NCBI GenBank assembly: GCA_029379385.1
Contig: CM055611.1
Span: 4,464,001 to 4,528,000, forward strand
Reading direction: 5' to 3'
Length of the DNA stretch: 64,000 bases
Source of the DNA: Quillaja saponaria
Taxonomy: Eukaryota; Streptophyta; Magnoliopsida; Fabales; Quillajaceae
Made by a program: the position numbers and the translations under genes. Below, piece after piece: positions 50,668 to 62,304 of this stretch (the first letter of the stretch is position 1; each line of letters begins with the position of its first letter). The notes below the pieces were generated by a model that saw nothing but the letters and a program-made list of their open reading frames with translations, had not been told where the DNA came from and made no database searches.

Positions 50668-50740
50668 GCCGTCTTAGCTCAGCTGGTAGAGCGCATGGCT
50701 TTTAACCATGTGGTCGTGGGTTCGATTCCCACAGACGGCG
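50668..50740 (+). tRNA. trnK-UUU: tRNA-Lys (anticodon UUU)
   Basis: A complete 73-nt nuclear tRNA gene. The acceptor stem GCCGTCT pairs with AGACGGC (50733-50739), with discriminator G. D-arm TAGCTCAGCTGGTAGAGC holds the A box. The anticodon stem CATGG/CCATG closes the loop CTTTTAA, anticodon TTT. The T-arm GTGGG TTCGATT CCCAC holds the B box. No intron. Upstream CAAGCAA and TTCAAGCAA supply the CAA motifs that plant Pol III genes use for initiation; a T4 run lies downstream near 50766. It stands 76 bp from the PIG-S start codon, on the opposite strand. Confidence 0.97.
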
Positions 50741-52247
50741 CTAATTATTCATTTATAGAAATAATTTTAATTTATAGTAACAAATACATCAATAATGATC
50801 ACCTTATATATTTTTATATAACATTGACACCCTGCTGTGAAGGGGTTGTTGAGAAACCCTATTAATGAGCTTAATTTTTTGAGCAGAATTCATGTTAGAG
50901 CCGTACCTAATATCCCGTTATGAAGGGATTATTACAAAATCTTATTAGTGAGCTTAATTTTTTGCACTGATTACCATATCAGTGACTCATCTATTTATGT
51001 ATATATATTGTAAATTCTTATTATGTTAACAAAATAAAAAATATCATATTTACAACTATATTTCATTGAGATTTAAGTTTGAAGGAAAAACCAATTCAAA
51101 GCCTTTTTCTTTTTTCTTTTCTTTGGTTAATCAATCAAAAACCCTTTCAATACGAAATTTACTTAAATATTGTTATTGTGTTCTTATCAGAATACAAGTA
51201 TGATTTTATCGTTATTATTAAATCAATCTAGTGAAGCTATTATTTAACTTAAAATAACATATGAAGAAGAAATTAAATTTATAATTATTTTTAAATAAAA
51301 TACAACAGGAAAATTAAAATAGTGGAAAAGCAATACTTAACAAGAAAAACTTTATACTCTTCAAAAAATTTGATAATTTGCAATATTGTTTTCATTAGAA
51401 TATTTTTATCATAATTTATCATAATTATTAATTAGTTTCTCAATAATATCATATCAACATTAAATTAGTTGAATGACACTAAAATTACAAGTATATTTTT
51501 AAGTTTTGCTTCAAATTTTTTATTTATTTTTATTTGTTGGTCACATATTATGCATGAGGTGGATAAATAACTCAAATAAAGAGAAAAAGTATCATATATA
51601 TATATATATATATATATATGCTATATCGATGGTGGAACTCAAATCTCTGTCTTCTACAACTGAATTAAGACTTCGTTGGTCAATTTTTGTAAGAGTCGAT
51701 TAAAGTTCTGTTTGATTTGGGATCAGGAACGTCAAATTAATGAATTGAGATGTTATTTTGAAAAAAATTAAACGGCAGGCAAATATTATTTATCAAATGG
51801 CAACACACCGCATGGCTTTTAGTTTTATATTTTGTTATTTTTAATTTTTCAAATATACTTCTAAAATCAATTTTAATAAACAAATTAAATGTATAGTTTA
51901 TTAATTTATATAACAAATGAAAAAATATATATTTATCAAATTATGGTTATAAATCATGATTTCTAAACTCATCCAAACAATATAAAAAAATAATTTATTT
52001 TTATTATTATGACTGCAAATCATGGTTTGTAGTCAAAAGCTAAATTAAATTGGTCTAAGTTTAGGAGATGGTTGATTTATATTAAATTTTAGGAGATGTG
52101 TTATTATAAAATATAAATGAGATATAATTGAGGGAAAAAAAAAAAAAAACTGGTCGGTCGAAAGTTCTTTCCAAACGTCAGTCATTGTCGTTTGAAAACA
52201 CGTCTCCTCGTTGTCGTTTGTTCAGCAGCAAAACGACAGTTGGATCT
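50741..52247. other. Intergenic region between tRNA-Lys and lpxB
   Basis: AT-rich. A diverged tandem duplication lies at 50828-50975: two copies of a unit of about 80 bp, both ending in a shared GAGCTTAATTTTTTG. A (TA)n run is at 51595-51618 and an A-run is at 52135-52149. The region from 52150 is less AT-rich and is probably the lpxB leader. Confidence 0.55.
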
Positions 52248-52391
52248 ATGTCCGAGGCGGAATTTTCCGACTCCGAGTCTCGAGCCTCCTCCTTCCACGG
52301 CTTCACCAATTTTCTGGAGTCTCACCCGACAACACCTTACACTCTGGTGTTCCGTGGTAGCTTCTTCAATTTCATTTCTGGTGTTTGGTAG
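52248..52391 (+). other. Upstream ORF of 47 codons in the lpxB leader
   Basis: ATG 52248 opens a frame (MSEAEFSDSESRASSFHGF and on) that stops with TAG 52389-52391, two bases before the likely lpxB start at 52394. If the transcript starts upstream of 52248, ribosomes must pass this frame by leaky scanning or reinitiate. Whether it is in the mRNA is unknown. Confidence 0.4.
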
Positions 52392-52393
52392 TC

Positions 52394-55300
52394 ATGATGC
52401 TCAGATATATTGGAAAAACATTGTTAAGAAAGAAGTGGATTTCAAACAGTGGGAATGAATTTGGGTGTTGGAGGCTTCTAAGAAAGAAAAATTTAGCATC
52501 AGTTTCATCACCAACAAGAAGCTCAACTCCAATAGAAATGGCTGCTAAAGATGGGGAGTTGAGAGTCTTCATTGTTTCTGGGGAGGTTTCTGGGGATTCT
52601 ATTGCTTCTCGTACCATGGCTTCTTTGAAGAAACTATCTCCTTTTCCAGTACATTTTTCTGGTGTTGGAGGGTAAACTCTTCTTTTTCCTTTTGTCGTGC
52701 ATAAAAAAGAATAAAAAAAGAAAAAGCCTTTACTTTCTTAATTGTTCTATTTTTATTTTCTTGTGAATGAAAATTTATGTTCTTCCATTGGGGATTCAAT
52801 GTTTTTCTTTCTTATGGGTGTTGTCAGGTGATGCTTTGGTAGCCTGAATTAAACATCCACTAACAACTTCTCGGTTAGGTTCTATTTCTTCCATAGACAT
52901 TATTGTTTTCACATTGGAAAAATAATCATCTGTATAATGTACATTTTTTTTTAATTTCTGGGTGTCTTTTGGGTTGGGGTGTGTAAATTGAAAAATATGC
53001 TTTACTATAATCTTTTTGTTGTTAAAGCTATATGTTTCACTTAAGTTATGAAATGCTTTCAACTTATTTTCACATGCCTAGAACATGCTGCATGACCACT
53101 CTACTATTTTATTTTTGTATCTATTCAGACCCATGATGTCAAACCAAGGGCTGCAGTCTCTGTTTCCTATTGAGGATATTGCAGTAATGGGTATATGGGA
53201 GTTATTGCCCCATTTGAATAAAATCAGAGTAAGTGACGAGCAATCCAATATTTTATTCACTAATCTAAAATCATGAATTGTTGACTGGCTGCTTATATTG
53301 ACATATTTATGCATCTACATATGTATCTCTTTTGTGGATGTGCGTGCACAAAGCTAGAGGGGGAGGGAGGTAACATGGAAATTCAACTTATATGGTGCTA
53401 CAAATTGAAATGGCAGGTGAAATTGAAGGAAACTACAGAAGCAGCTATGCTTTTTCGGCCTCACGTTGTTCTGACAGTTGATTCTAAGGGGTTTTCTTTC
53501 CGGCTCCTAAAGCAGCTAAGGGGTAACTATTTGCATCCACCTTCTTGTAGATAGATAAATTTGTTATTAATTATGCATGGCGAAGGAAAATGGGGGATTA
53601 TATTTTGCAGCTAGGAACAGTAAGACTAAGTTGAATGGACCAGTACACTTCCACTATGTAGCACCTTCATTCTGGGCATGGAAAGGAGGTGAAGAAAGAC
53701 TTAGAGGGCTTGCTGAATTTGTTGATCATATATTGTGCATACTTCCAAATGAGGATGAAGTTTGTAGATCGAATGGATTGGCTGCAACCTTTGTTGGACA
53801 CCCCACCCTAGAAGATGTTTTTGAGTTGAATATGGTATGAGTTTATTAAAATCTTGAATGATGTCTAGTAGGAAGATCCTTTCCTGTAAAAACTGAAATT
53901 TGAGTCTGGCTGTTTTAGTTCTTGATTAATGTATACTTCAGTTTCAAGCGGTTAAGAGGGGGTTAGCAGTTAACTTACTATATATGTACTAGATTGCAGC
54001 ACTACCACAATATTTTGTTGGTTCTTAGTTACCCATTTATTAAAAGAAAAAAAGAGAAAAAGAAAAAGAAACTTGCATCATGTGATAGCTTTGTCCTTCT
54101 TATTGTCCCTACCATTTCACTTATTACTCACCTTAGTTACTATGATTTTAAAATTCTCACCTTGAGCATTTTTGTCTCCACCATAAAGGGGATGTTGAGA
54201 TTGAGATGCTTGTTACTTGTGTGTGGTACATAACATGGTGTGCCTTGTTGACATATATGACCAATTAGTGTCTTAATTCTCACATGAGTGGTTTACATGC
54301 AATTAAGGAAAAATGGCTCACAAGCCTTTCAAATGAGGGACTCTGTCACTAGTTGGTCATATTTCCTACTTGTCCACATAGACATTCCATACCATGCCTC
54401 TTAGTCACATTAGCCAATTGTTGCAATGCTAATATATAACAATGACTAGAGTTAGAAAATATACAGAGTTGGTTGATAAAAATCATAACCATAAGGACTA
54501 ACTTGAGTTATGGACGAAACTATAACTGAAAGTATAATTTATTGTACCTTTATATTGGGTCATACATTGGACTGTCAGTTTTATTTTAGTTAAGCTTTAC
54601 TCTAAATACATTTACTTTTATTCTTCTCTCGCAGAGCAAACATTTATTTGGAAATTCGTTAAGTTGATTTGATACTAAAACACTGGATGTATATACAGAG
54701 AAACAATTCCTCATTGCATGAGTGGAAGATAGAAGGAAAAGGTGAAGATTTCCGAAGTGAATATGAGGTTCCCTCCGGTAATGCAACTGCGTCAAAGTTC
54801 CATTAATTTAGTAGCTTTTGCTTGCCAATTAGAAGTTTACCATTCTACTATTTTTGGTACTGCTATAGTTCTGAAAGTTTCATCATTACAATGAGTTCTT
54901 TTTTCTCAGATCCTACCCAAGAGGTATTTTCTGATGCACACTTCTCATTTACTATTGCAAACCATAGTTCTTGCATAATGAACCTAAATGCCGCTATAAG
55001 TCTATAAGCGTTCATACGAAGAGTTCTAAATCATGCATTCAGTGGCTTGAAACACAGCCTATTGTATTCATGTGGGACCCATGTGGGTCACACTACTAAT
55101 GGGCTGCATGTTACCAGCCATTGTTTCGTGATTTTAGCACTCTCCAAACAGTAATTGCGAATGGAACAAAAAAACCCCTGTAGAAGTAGAGCTTTGCCCT
55201 TGAAGAAAAAAATATCAATGTTTTAACAAAAAAGCATCAAATGTTCCTTTTTTTTTTGGTAGAAATAAGATATTTGTTCCTGCTATCATTCATTTTGTTA

Positions 55301-56734
55301 ATAATTGTAGTCCTACTTTGCTTTAACTTTTAATGAATTTTAATTTCAAAAAGGAGCCACAATCATTACATTGCTTCCTGGAAGCAGAATACAAGAGGTC
55401 ACTCGGATGCTTCCCATCTTCGCAAAGGCAATAGGACAATTACGAGACAAGTTTCCAGAGTTGATAGTAGTCATTCATGTTGCGCCTAATCGAAATGTGG
55501 AGAACTTTATTGCTGATGCTGCTAATAAGTGGCCTGTGCCTGTGATATTGATTCCAGGAGGATCGCCATGCCTGAAGTATGATGCTTTTAGTGTAAGTCC
55601 AATATTTCTCTGCTTAGCAAATTATCATGAAGATCTAATGTTCAAACATGCAGTTGTGGTAGAAATAGAATTTACTGTTCCTGATAACATAGATTAGCCA
55701 GATTTAAACAGACAATTATAAACCTCTAGTACAAGGAAAAGAGAAAAATTAAAAACACTTGAATTTTATTGACACCATAACTGTTATCTCCCTCACAGAG
55801 AGCCTGTTTTTTAATGTTATTGCAAATGAAAGGTGGTTTTAGCCAAAAGATACCCCCAAATTATTGGATTTTCCTGTTCTGTACCTTTTTTTTTTGTTCA
55901 CTCCATATTTGAAAATTCTTGACTCAGATGGAATGTTCTGTATTAGATACATATTTGCTAGGATAGGATCTCTATTTAAGGATTTTCGTTTTCACCCACA
56001 AATACTGTGGATATATAAATTGTTTGTACAAACCCTAAATTTATTTATGTAAACTGCATAAAATTGATACAGATTTTGTGTGGGGACTTGATGTCATTCG
56101 GAATCTTGTTAATTTGAATTAAATGCATTGCAGGCAAGCAGAGTTGCATTATGCACATCTGGGACAGTTGCTATTGAGCTGCAGCTTGCACGGTTACCAT
56201 GTATAGTTGCATATAGAGCCCATTTCTTGACTGAATGGTTTATCCGATATAAGGCTAAGATAAAATACATATCTCTCCCTAATATTCTCTTGGATTCGGC
56301 TGTTATTCCAGAAGCGCTTTTTGAAGGCTGCACTCCAACAATGCTAGCTTCATTGCTCAAGTAAGAGCTTTTTTGTAGTAAATGAGTAAACACATTATTT
56401 TATGTGCTTACCAGTTTGTAACGAAAAATAATTAGTTATGTAAATGTCAAAGAGCATATGACATGCTAACTGCAAGCTGCATATAAGGATACCTAAGTTG
56501 GTATACTATTGCAAGTTGTTGGCCTCATTGTTGGCTTGATATTGTAGGGAATTAATACTTGATGATCGCTGTCGAGAAGAGCAGTTTGTTGCCGCCGAAA
56601 AAGTGTTTAAACTTCTATGCCCTTCAGAAAGAACTATGTCAAACTTGCCACAGCCAAATTTGAGGTCGATGTCTCCTGATTATATTCCAAGTGTAATTGC
56701 AGCATCCACTATATTGAATTACAGAAAGCCATAA
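52394..56734 (+). CDS. LPXB: Mitochondrial lipid-A-disaccharide synthase (LpxB-like), 8 exons
   Basis: LpxB (family GT19) joins UDP-diacylglucosamine and lipid X into a disaccharide. In plants the pathway lies in mitochondria and makes lipid-A-like molecules of unclear role. Exons: 52394-52671, 53129-53228, 53417-53522, 53611-53834, 54699-54777, 55354-55592, 56134-56360, 56548-56734. All junctions are GT-AG and in phase, no stop: 479 residues. The N-terminus MMLRYIGKTLLRKKW is basic, like a mitochondrial presequence, and extends the bacterial enzyme. Core motifs: VSGEVSGDSIASR, HFSGVGGPMM, DIAVMGIWELLP, VLTVDSKGFSFRL, HYVAPSFWAWK, FVGHPTLED, TLLPGSRIQEV, ALCTSGTVAIELQ and YISLPNILLD. An earlier upstream in-frame codon at 52385 is TTG, so ATG 52394 (or 52397) is preferred. 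Introns make contamination unlikely. Confidence 0.93.
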
Positions 56735-57964
56735 TATGTTATTTGTCAGACATAATTCTTAACTAACATGGTATTCAGATAGTTGGAAGTCATCATTGCA
56801 TCTAACTATTTGAATATAAAGATTTAAGGTGGAAATTTTCATCGTCTTTCATCTGTTCATGAATCTGTACGTCATATATCCGGATTCTCATGGGCAAAGC
56901 ATTTTGATGTTATATATCCATGCCATTTTCAACTTCATCATGTCAATGTATAGAATGAGGGCATGTCAATTATCTTTTCATAAAAGTGAATACTATCTGG
57001 TGGAACCATGAAACTGATTATTTTGATCTTGTATCAATGTATGATTCGACACTTTCCTGCCTATTTTTTCTTCTCCTTAAGCCTAGTTGATATATCAATT
57101 TGTTCAAGTTTAATTACACAGACAAATGGGTGGATTTAATTAGAATTGAATTTCAAAATATTTTGTTTTTAAATGAATAATTAGTGTAAAATTCATCTAA
57201 AAATTTCAAGTTCGCATTTTCATTTAGTTCTGTTTTGAGTTTTACACCAAGTAGGTTGGGATGAGTTGGTGTAGTTGATCTCATCTTATATGACAGCTTT
57301 ATATTTAATATTTGTGATCTAATTAAGTTTATGAAAATATAATGTGTTCCATCTTTCTCTCAACTTCTCTTTTAGTAGTCAATTTTCAGTTCAACTATAT
57401 TTTTAATAAAAAAATAATATAATATAAGAAAAATAGTAAAATTAAAACGAAATTTTTATATGTTTCAAATGCTTTTTATAATTAATTTCAACTAAATGAA
57501 TTGGAGATTTCATTTTCCAAAAACACTTAAAGAAATATAACAGAATTTTTCATAAAGTTATAAGGGATTAAAAGTAAAATTTTATTAAAGTTACCAGAGA
57601 TGGTGATGAGATTTTTGTCTAACTAAGACAGAAGTTTAAATTTTTTCATCTCAGTTTCTTCTATTTTTATAGATATTTATGATGTAATAAATTTCGTACT
57701 TATTTTAAAAAAAATTTATTTTTGAAGTTTATAAATTTTGAAAGAGATTTGTATGAAATTAAAATCGTGAAGAGGTCTTATAATATCAGTAAAAAAACTG
57801 GTTGAGGCGGAACCTTCTCTTGGCTGAGCTCGACAGACATCTGACAATCTAACTGAGTGAGACGCGGCCCTGATTCGTATGCTTTCTTCCCATTAACGTT
57901 GCCTTCCAACTGACAAACTAAACTAACATTTAAAATCTTTCAGCGTCCAAAAGCTCTTCCATAG
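56735..57964. other. Intergenic region between lpxB and PPR
   Basis: Probable lpxB 3' UTR, then AT-rich DNA with no gene seen. The last 130 bp before 57965 are GC-richer and probably form the PPR promoter and leader. Confidence 0.55.
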
Positions 57965-59780
57965 ATGCGGCTACTCCCATGGGCCAAGAACCTCAAACCT
58001 CTACTTTTAGCGTGTAAAGACAAATCTTCCATAGTAAAGATCCACGCTTTGGTAATATTGACTGGTATGTTTACCAATAGTGTCATTAATGGCCAACTAA
58101 TTGCATCATATGCACGTTTTGGGGATAATACTTTAGCCCGTCAAGTGTTTGATAAATCACCTCGAAGAGGAGTAGATGTTTGGAATGCCATGATTCTTGC
58201 ATATTCTCGTAGAGATTATCAATATGAAGTTATTAGTCTTTATCATCAAATGATTTCTGAAGTTATTAGACCAGATAGCTCGACTTTCACGGTAGTAATC
58301 AAAGCCTGTACAAGGTTATTGGATTTGAAGACAGGGGAGGAGACTTGGAGGAAAGCAGTAGATTGTGGTTTTGAGCATGATGTGTTTGTTGGGGTCGTCT
58401 GTTTTGAATTTTTATGCAAAGTTTGGGAAGTTGGATGAGGCAATGGCAATGTTTGATATGATGCCAAGGAGGGATCTTGTTTGTTGGACAACCATGATAA
58501 CTGGGTATGCACAGAGTGGGCGTCCAATAGAAGCTCTTCGTGTGTATAGGAGAATGCAGAAAGAGGGAATAGAAGGAGATGGGGTTGTAATGTTAGGGTT
58601 GACACAGGCTTGTGCAAATATTGGGGACTCAAAATTGGGTCTTTCTGTTCATGGGTATCTAATTCGGAGAGAAATTCCAGCTGATGTTGTAATTCAAACC
58701 AGCCTTGTGGATATGCATGCTAAAAATGGACTTTTGGAACTTGCTTTTCGAGTGTTTAAAAATATGCCTCTGAAAAATGTCATATCTTGGAGTGCTTTGA
58801 TTTCTGGCTTAGCTCACAATGGTTCTACAGGTATTGCACTTGAATTGTTGGTAGAAATGCAGGATGAAGGATTCAAGCCTGATTTAGTGTCACTTATCAG
58901 TGCACTTTTGGCATGTTCACAAGTCGGTTTCTTGAAATTGGGGAAGTCTATACATGGATATATTGTGAGAAGACTTGAATTTGAACAAGTTTCTGGTACT
59001 GCAGTAATTGACATGTATTCAAAATGCGGAGACCTCTCTTGTGCACGTTCTCTTTTTGATCAAATAAGCTTTAAGGACACAATTTCTTGGAATGCAATGA
59101 TTTCGACCTATGGAATTCATGGGCATGGAAAGGAAGCTCTTTCACTCTTCAAACAGATGATTGAGACAAATATCAAACCAGATCATGCAACTTTTGCATC
59201 TCTGCTTTCAGCCTTAAGTCACTCAGGACTTGTAGAAGAGGGTCGATATTGGTTTAATCTGATGATCAGTAAGTATAAGATCCCTCCAGATGAGAAACAT
59301 TATGCTTGTATGATTGATCTCTTGGCTCGTTCAGGACAAGTTGAAGTGGCTCAGGAGCTAATGAATTCCGTGAATACTGAACCGGGCCTTTCTGTTTGGG
59401 TTTCTCTCCTGGCCGGTTGCTGCAATCATGCAAAATTTTCTATTGGAGAGAGTGTGGCAAAGAAGGTACTTGAGTTAAATCCCGATGACTTGGGAGTTTA
59501 CACTTTAATCTCCAACTTCTTTGCCATGGCACATAAGTGGGATGAAGTAGCTGGTGTGAGAAAGATCATGAAAACAACTGGAATGAAGAAAGTTCCAGGC
59601 TATAGTGTAGTCCAAGTGAATGGGAAGCAACATGTTTTTCTCATGGAAGATAAGAACCACAATGATTATAAACATATTATGTGGATTTTGGATCAGTTGG
59701 ATCATGAAATGAGAGATACAGACTACGTCCCAGATACTGAATTCCTGGTGCTAAACTTTGAAGAGGAAGTTAACAGATAA
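57965..59780 (+). pseudogene. PLS-class pentatricopeptide repeat protein, one frameshift
   Basis: PPR proteins bind organelle RNA, one 35-residue repeat per base, and guide editing or processing. This gene is intronless like most of the class. Corrected, it has 604 residues. About a dozen repeats are seen, each with words such as VDVWNAMILAYSRR, DLVCWTTMITGYAQSG, NVISWSALISGLAHNG and DTISWNAMISTYGIHG, spaced as in PLS triplets. It ends with E/E+-like motifs (PGLSVWVSLLAGC, YTLISNFFAMAHKWDEVAGVRKIMK, KVPGYSVVQVNGKQHVF) and no DYW domain. A run of four G at 58391-58394, where three are expected (VFVGSSVLNFYAKFG), shifts the frame after about 143 residues. Homopolymer position makes a sequencing error likely, so the gene may be intact in the plant. 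No clear presequence call is possible. Confidence 0.88.
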
Positions 59781-61933
59781 TTTCCACGAAATTGGACGGC
59801 TTGCTATCAGCGGTGATTCTGGCAGAAATTAGCTCGTTTGGTGACAGGTGCCTTTTGCTTCCTTAATGTTAAATGTGATGATCTTCAAATGCTGCATATT
59901 AAGCACAGGACATCACGTCTAGATTGGAAACCAAGTTCAGGATATCAAAAGTATCAGAAAAGATGTCTGCCTGAAATATTTCAATCACACACTGCAACCT
60001 TTAGGGAGAATGTGGCTTGAAAGACAGAGTTCCTATTAATAGCCAAACCATCTTCAGATGTTTATAGATTTTAGCTACTGTTTGATGTATATCTGATACT
60101 GCATCAGTTTTCCCGATATATGCCAAGGCATGAGTTGTTCTATGCTGCATGCCAAAGCTTTTGAAGTTTACACATTCACTTCTGTTTCAGGGCATGAATC
60201 CAGAAGACATGGAATGAGCAGATCATTCAAGCCGAAAAGTTGTTCTTAATGTAGTACTGCATCATTTGACCAAATACCCTCCAGAATTGAGAGGCATATC
60301 TGGTTTGGTTTCTGTCACATGAAACTTTTGCCAAGTGTAGAAAGTGAAGAAGACAGCCAAAGAACTTCTAGGTTATGCGTCCTTGCTCTGAGTGATTAAG
60401 AGTAGGAGTATGGTTAAGATATAGTTTATTTATCTGAAAGGACATGTTTGGTTTAACTGGTTGGTTATATTAGCTGGTTCTCTCTTGTTCAGATATGGTG
60501 CATTGTTTCTCTATTTGAGAGGGAAGATGATGATTTGCAATTGTGCAATGGGTACAATAATGTAACATTGCTTTCATGTAACTGATGTTTTAAATTGGTG
60601 CGATAATTAAATTTACCTATCTTTCTTACTGAGTGATATTTTCTTCATGAAGTCTTTCACCATTAAACCAGATGAAAAAGAGATAAGGAAATATGCTCAA
60701 ATGGATTCTAAAACTTGTTCATATTCTGCAGTCACAAACAAGTAATTGTTGAACTGGTAATCATGCAAGATTGTGCATACTTTCTGTTTTCAGTAAATCT
60801 TTCTTCTGCTTGTTAAACAGAAAAACCAGGAATAGATAGTTGTTTAAAAATCTTAGCTCCCATACTAGTAGAATAGAAATAATTCTAATGTCAAGTACTA
60901 GGTAGCTACTAAAAGAGGATATAAATTTTTGTTTATGATTTGGAAGGGGCCGCGCGAACGCAGGCCCCAACTACCACAAATTATGACGTAGGCTCCAGCA
61001 CTTGGGTGGACCTTAAACAAGCACCCCTCCTAAGTGCAATGGAGGTCACCTGCCTAGACCATGGACCTTCATGATCGTCCATTGACCCCGTCCAGGTAAG
61101 TATGATTTGAAAGAATAAGCAACTCCAATTTATGCAGTCATTCCTAGTTACACCTTTCAGGTGCTCTCAGTGTGGGACTAAAGCCAAGTTCTGTGGGATT
61201 AGAGAGTATTTACATAGCTAATTAGGGATGCTAAGTGCATGAAGCAATTCCTTGACTTTGCTATTTTGCTGGAGATTGTGCTAAATTGGGATACTTTGCA
61301 ATAAATTTTGAAACCAGGAAGCTACGATTCTTCGCTTTTTTGAGGCAGTATGACCTGCTCTATCCTTGTAGCACATTGGCAATTGGTGCTTGCCAACTCT
61401 GGAATGTCGAATATTTCAATGAAACTTTGAACAATGTGCTTCGTTTTAACCACAAAAGAAAACAACTTTAAAGAAAAATGAAAAAGAAAAGAGCATCCAC
61501 CAATATACATTGGACAGCCATAAAAATCACTTTCAACTCATGCATAGCCAAGATACCCCAAGCTTCAAGTGAACACTCCATTTAACCCTCAAAAGACATA
61601 ACTTCATCAAATGTCAATTGAATTACAATATCCGTTCAAAAACAAGAAAAGCTCTACGGGGAGAAATTTGAGAAGCAGTGACACAACATCACATAGTGGA
61701 CAGAATACAACTTCAAGATCCAAGGCAGAGAATTACAAAATTTGGACGAAAAACGACCTATTCTCACTACTCTTCCATCTTTTTTTTTTGGTACAAACAC
61801 TACTCTTCCATCTTTGGACGGACCAAAAGATGACCCTTTTTTTTCCCTTGTAGAAAGCAGATTTTTCATCAACAAATCGAGTGACCACATTTAATTCTCA
61901 AAGCTTGAATCCTTGTTGTCATTTAAAGTTTCC
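59781..61933. other. Intergenic region between PPR and BAP31-like gene
   Basis: Probable PPR 3' UTR, then mixed sequence. A GC-rich patch at 60948-61100 (GGGGCCGCGCGAACGCAGGCC and on) stands out from the surroundings and may be part of a transposon; no coding frame was recognised in it. Confidence 0.5.
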
Positions 61934-62304
61934 TCATTTCCTATGTCCTAAAGCTTGAGTCTGAAGATTTTGGTTGTCTTCTAACAGTCGGTCATATTCA
62001 AGAAGTAGATCTGCAGCTTGTTTTTGGAGAGAAGCAACATGATATTCAGCTTTTTCCACCCTCTTATCTTTTTCTTCGGATTCTAACTTAACCTTTTTCA
62101 GACTTTCTGATAAAGTTTTATTTTCTTCTTGCAGCTGCTTCATCTCCTTGGATGCTTTTTCTTCCGTTTCTTTAAGCAGGACCTTTTCTTTCTGAAGTTT
62201 TTCCAGTTCTTCCTTTGAAGCTCCAACATTACTCCTCAAATTAGTAAGCTTTCGGATATAATGGTGCATACGGTCAATTATGAATCCAAGAAATAGAGTA
62301 AAAC
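61934..62304 (-). CDS. BAP31-like ER membrane protein, last exon only (partial)
   Basis: This is the 3' exon of a B-cell-receptor-associated-protein-31-like gene, an ER protein with N-terminal membrane helices and a cytosolic coiled coil, linked to export of membrane proteins. The exon starts after the acceptor TTACAG (62305-62310 on the plus strand). It encodes GFTLFLGFIIDRMHHYIRKL, the end of the third helix and its His/Arg-rich junction, then about 95 residues of Lys/Glu/Leu-rich coiled coil (heptads through ELEKLQKEKVLLKETEEKA and DLLLEYDRLLEDNQNLQ) ending GHRK. No KKxx ER-retrieval signal is present. The first two helices (about 100 residues) were not found between 62305 and 64000 and probably lie beyond the window. 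The closest Arabidopsis relative, from memory, is At3g07190. Confidence 0.8.

Noticed and set aside
52128..52391. An 87-residue frame taken as a gene of its own
   Set aside because: Its first ATG is at 52248; the part upstream has no ATG start. It is better seen as an upstream ORF of lpxB.
52394..56734. Bacterial contamination because of LpxB
   Set aside because: Seven GT-AG introns with in-phase exons and a basic presequence show a plant nuclear gene.
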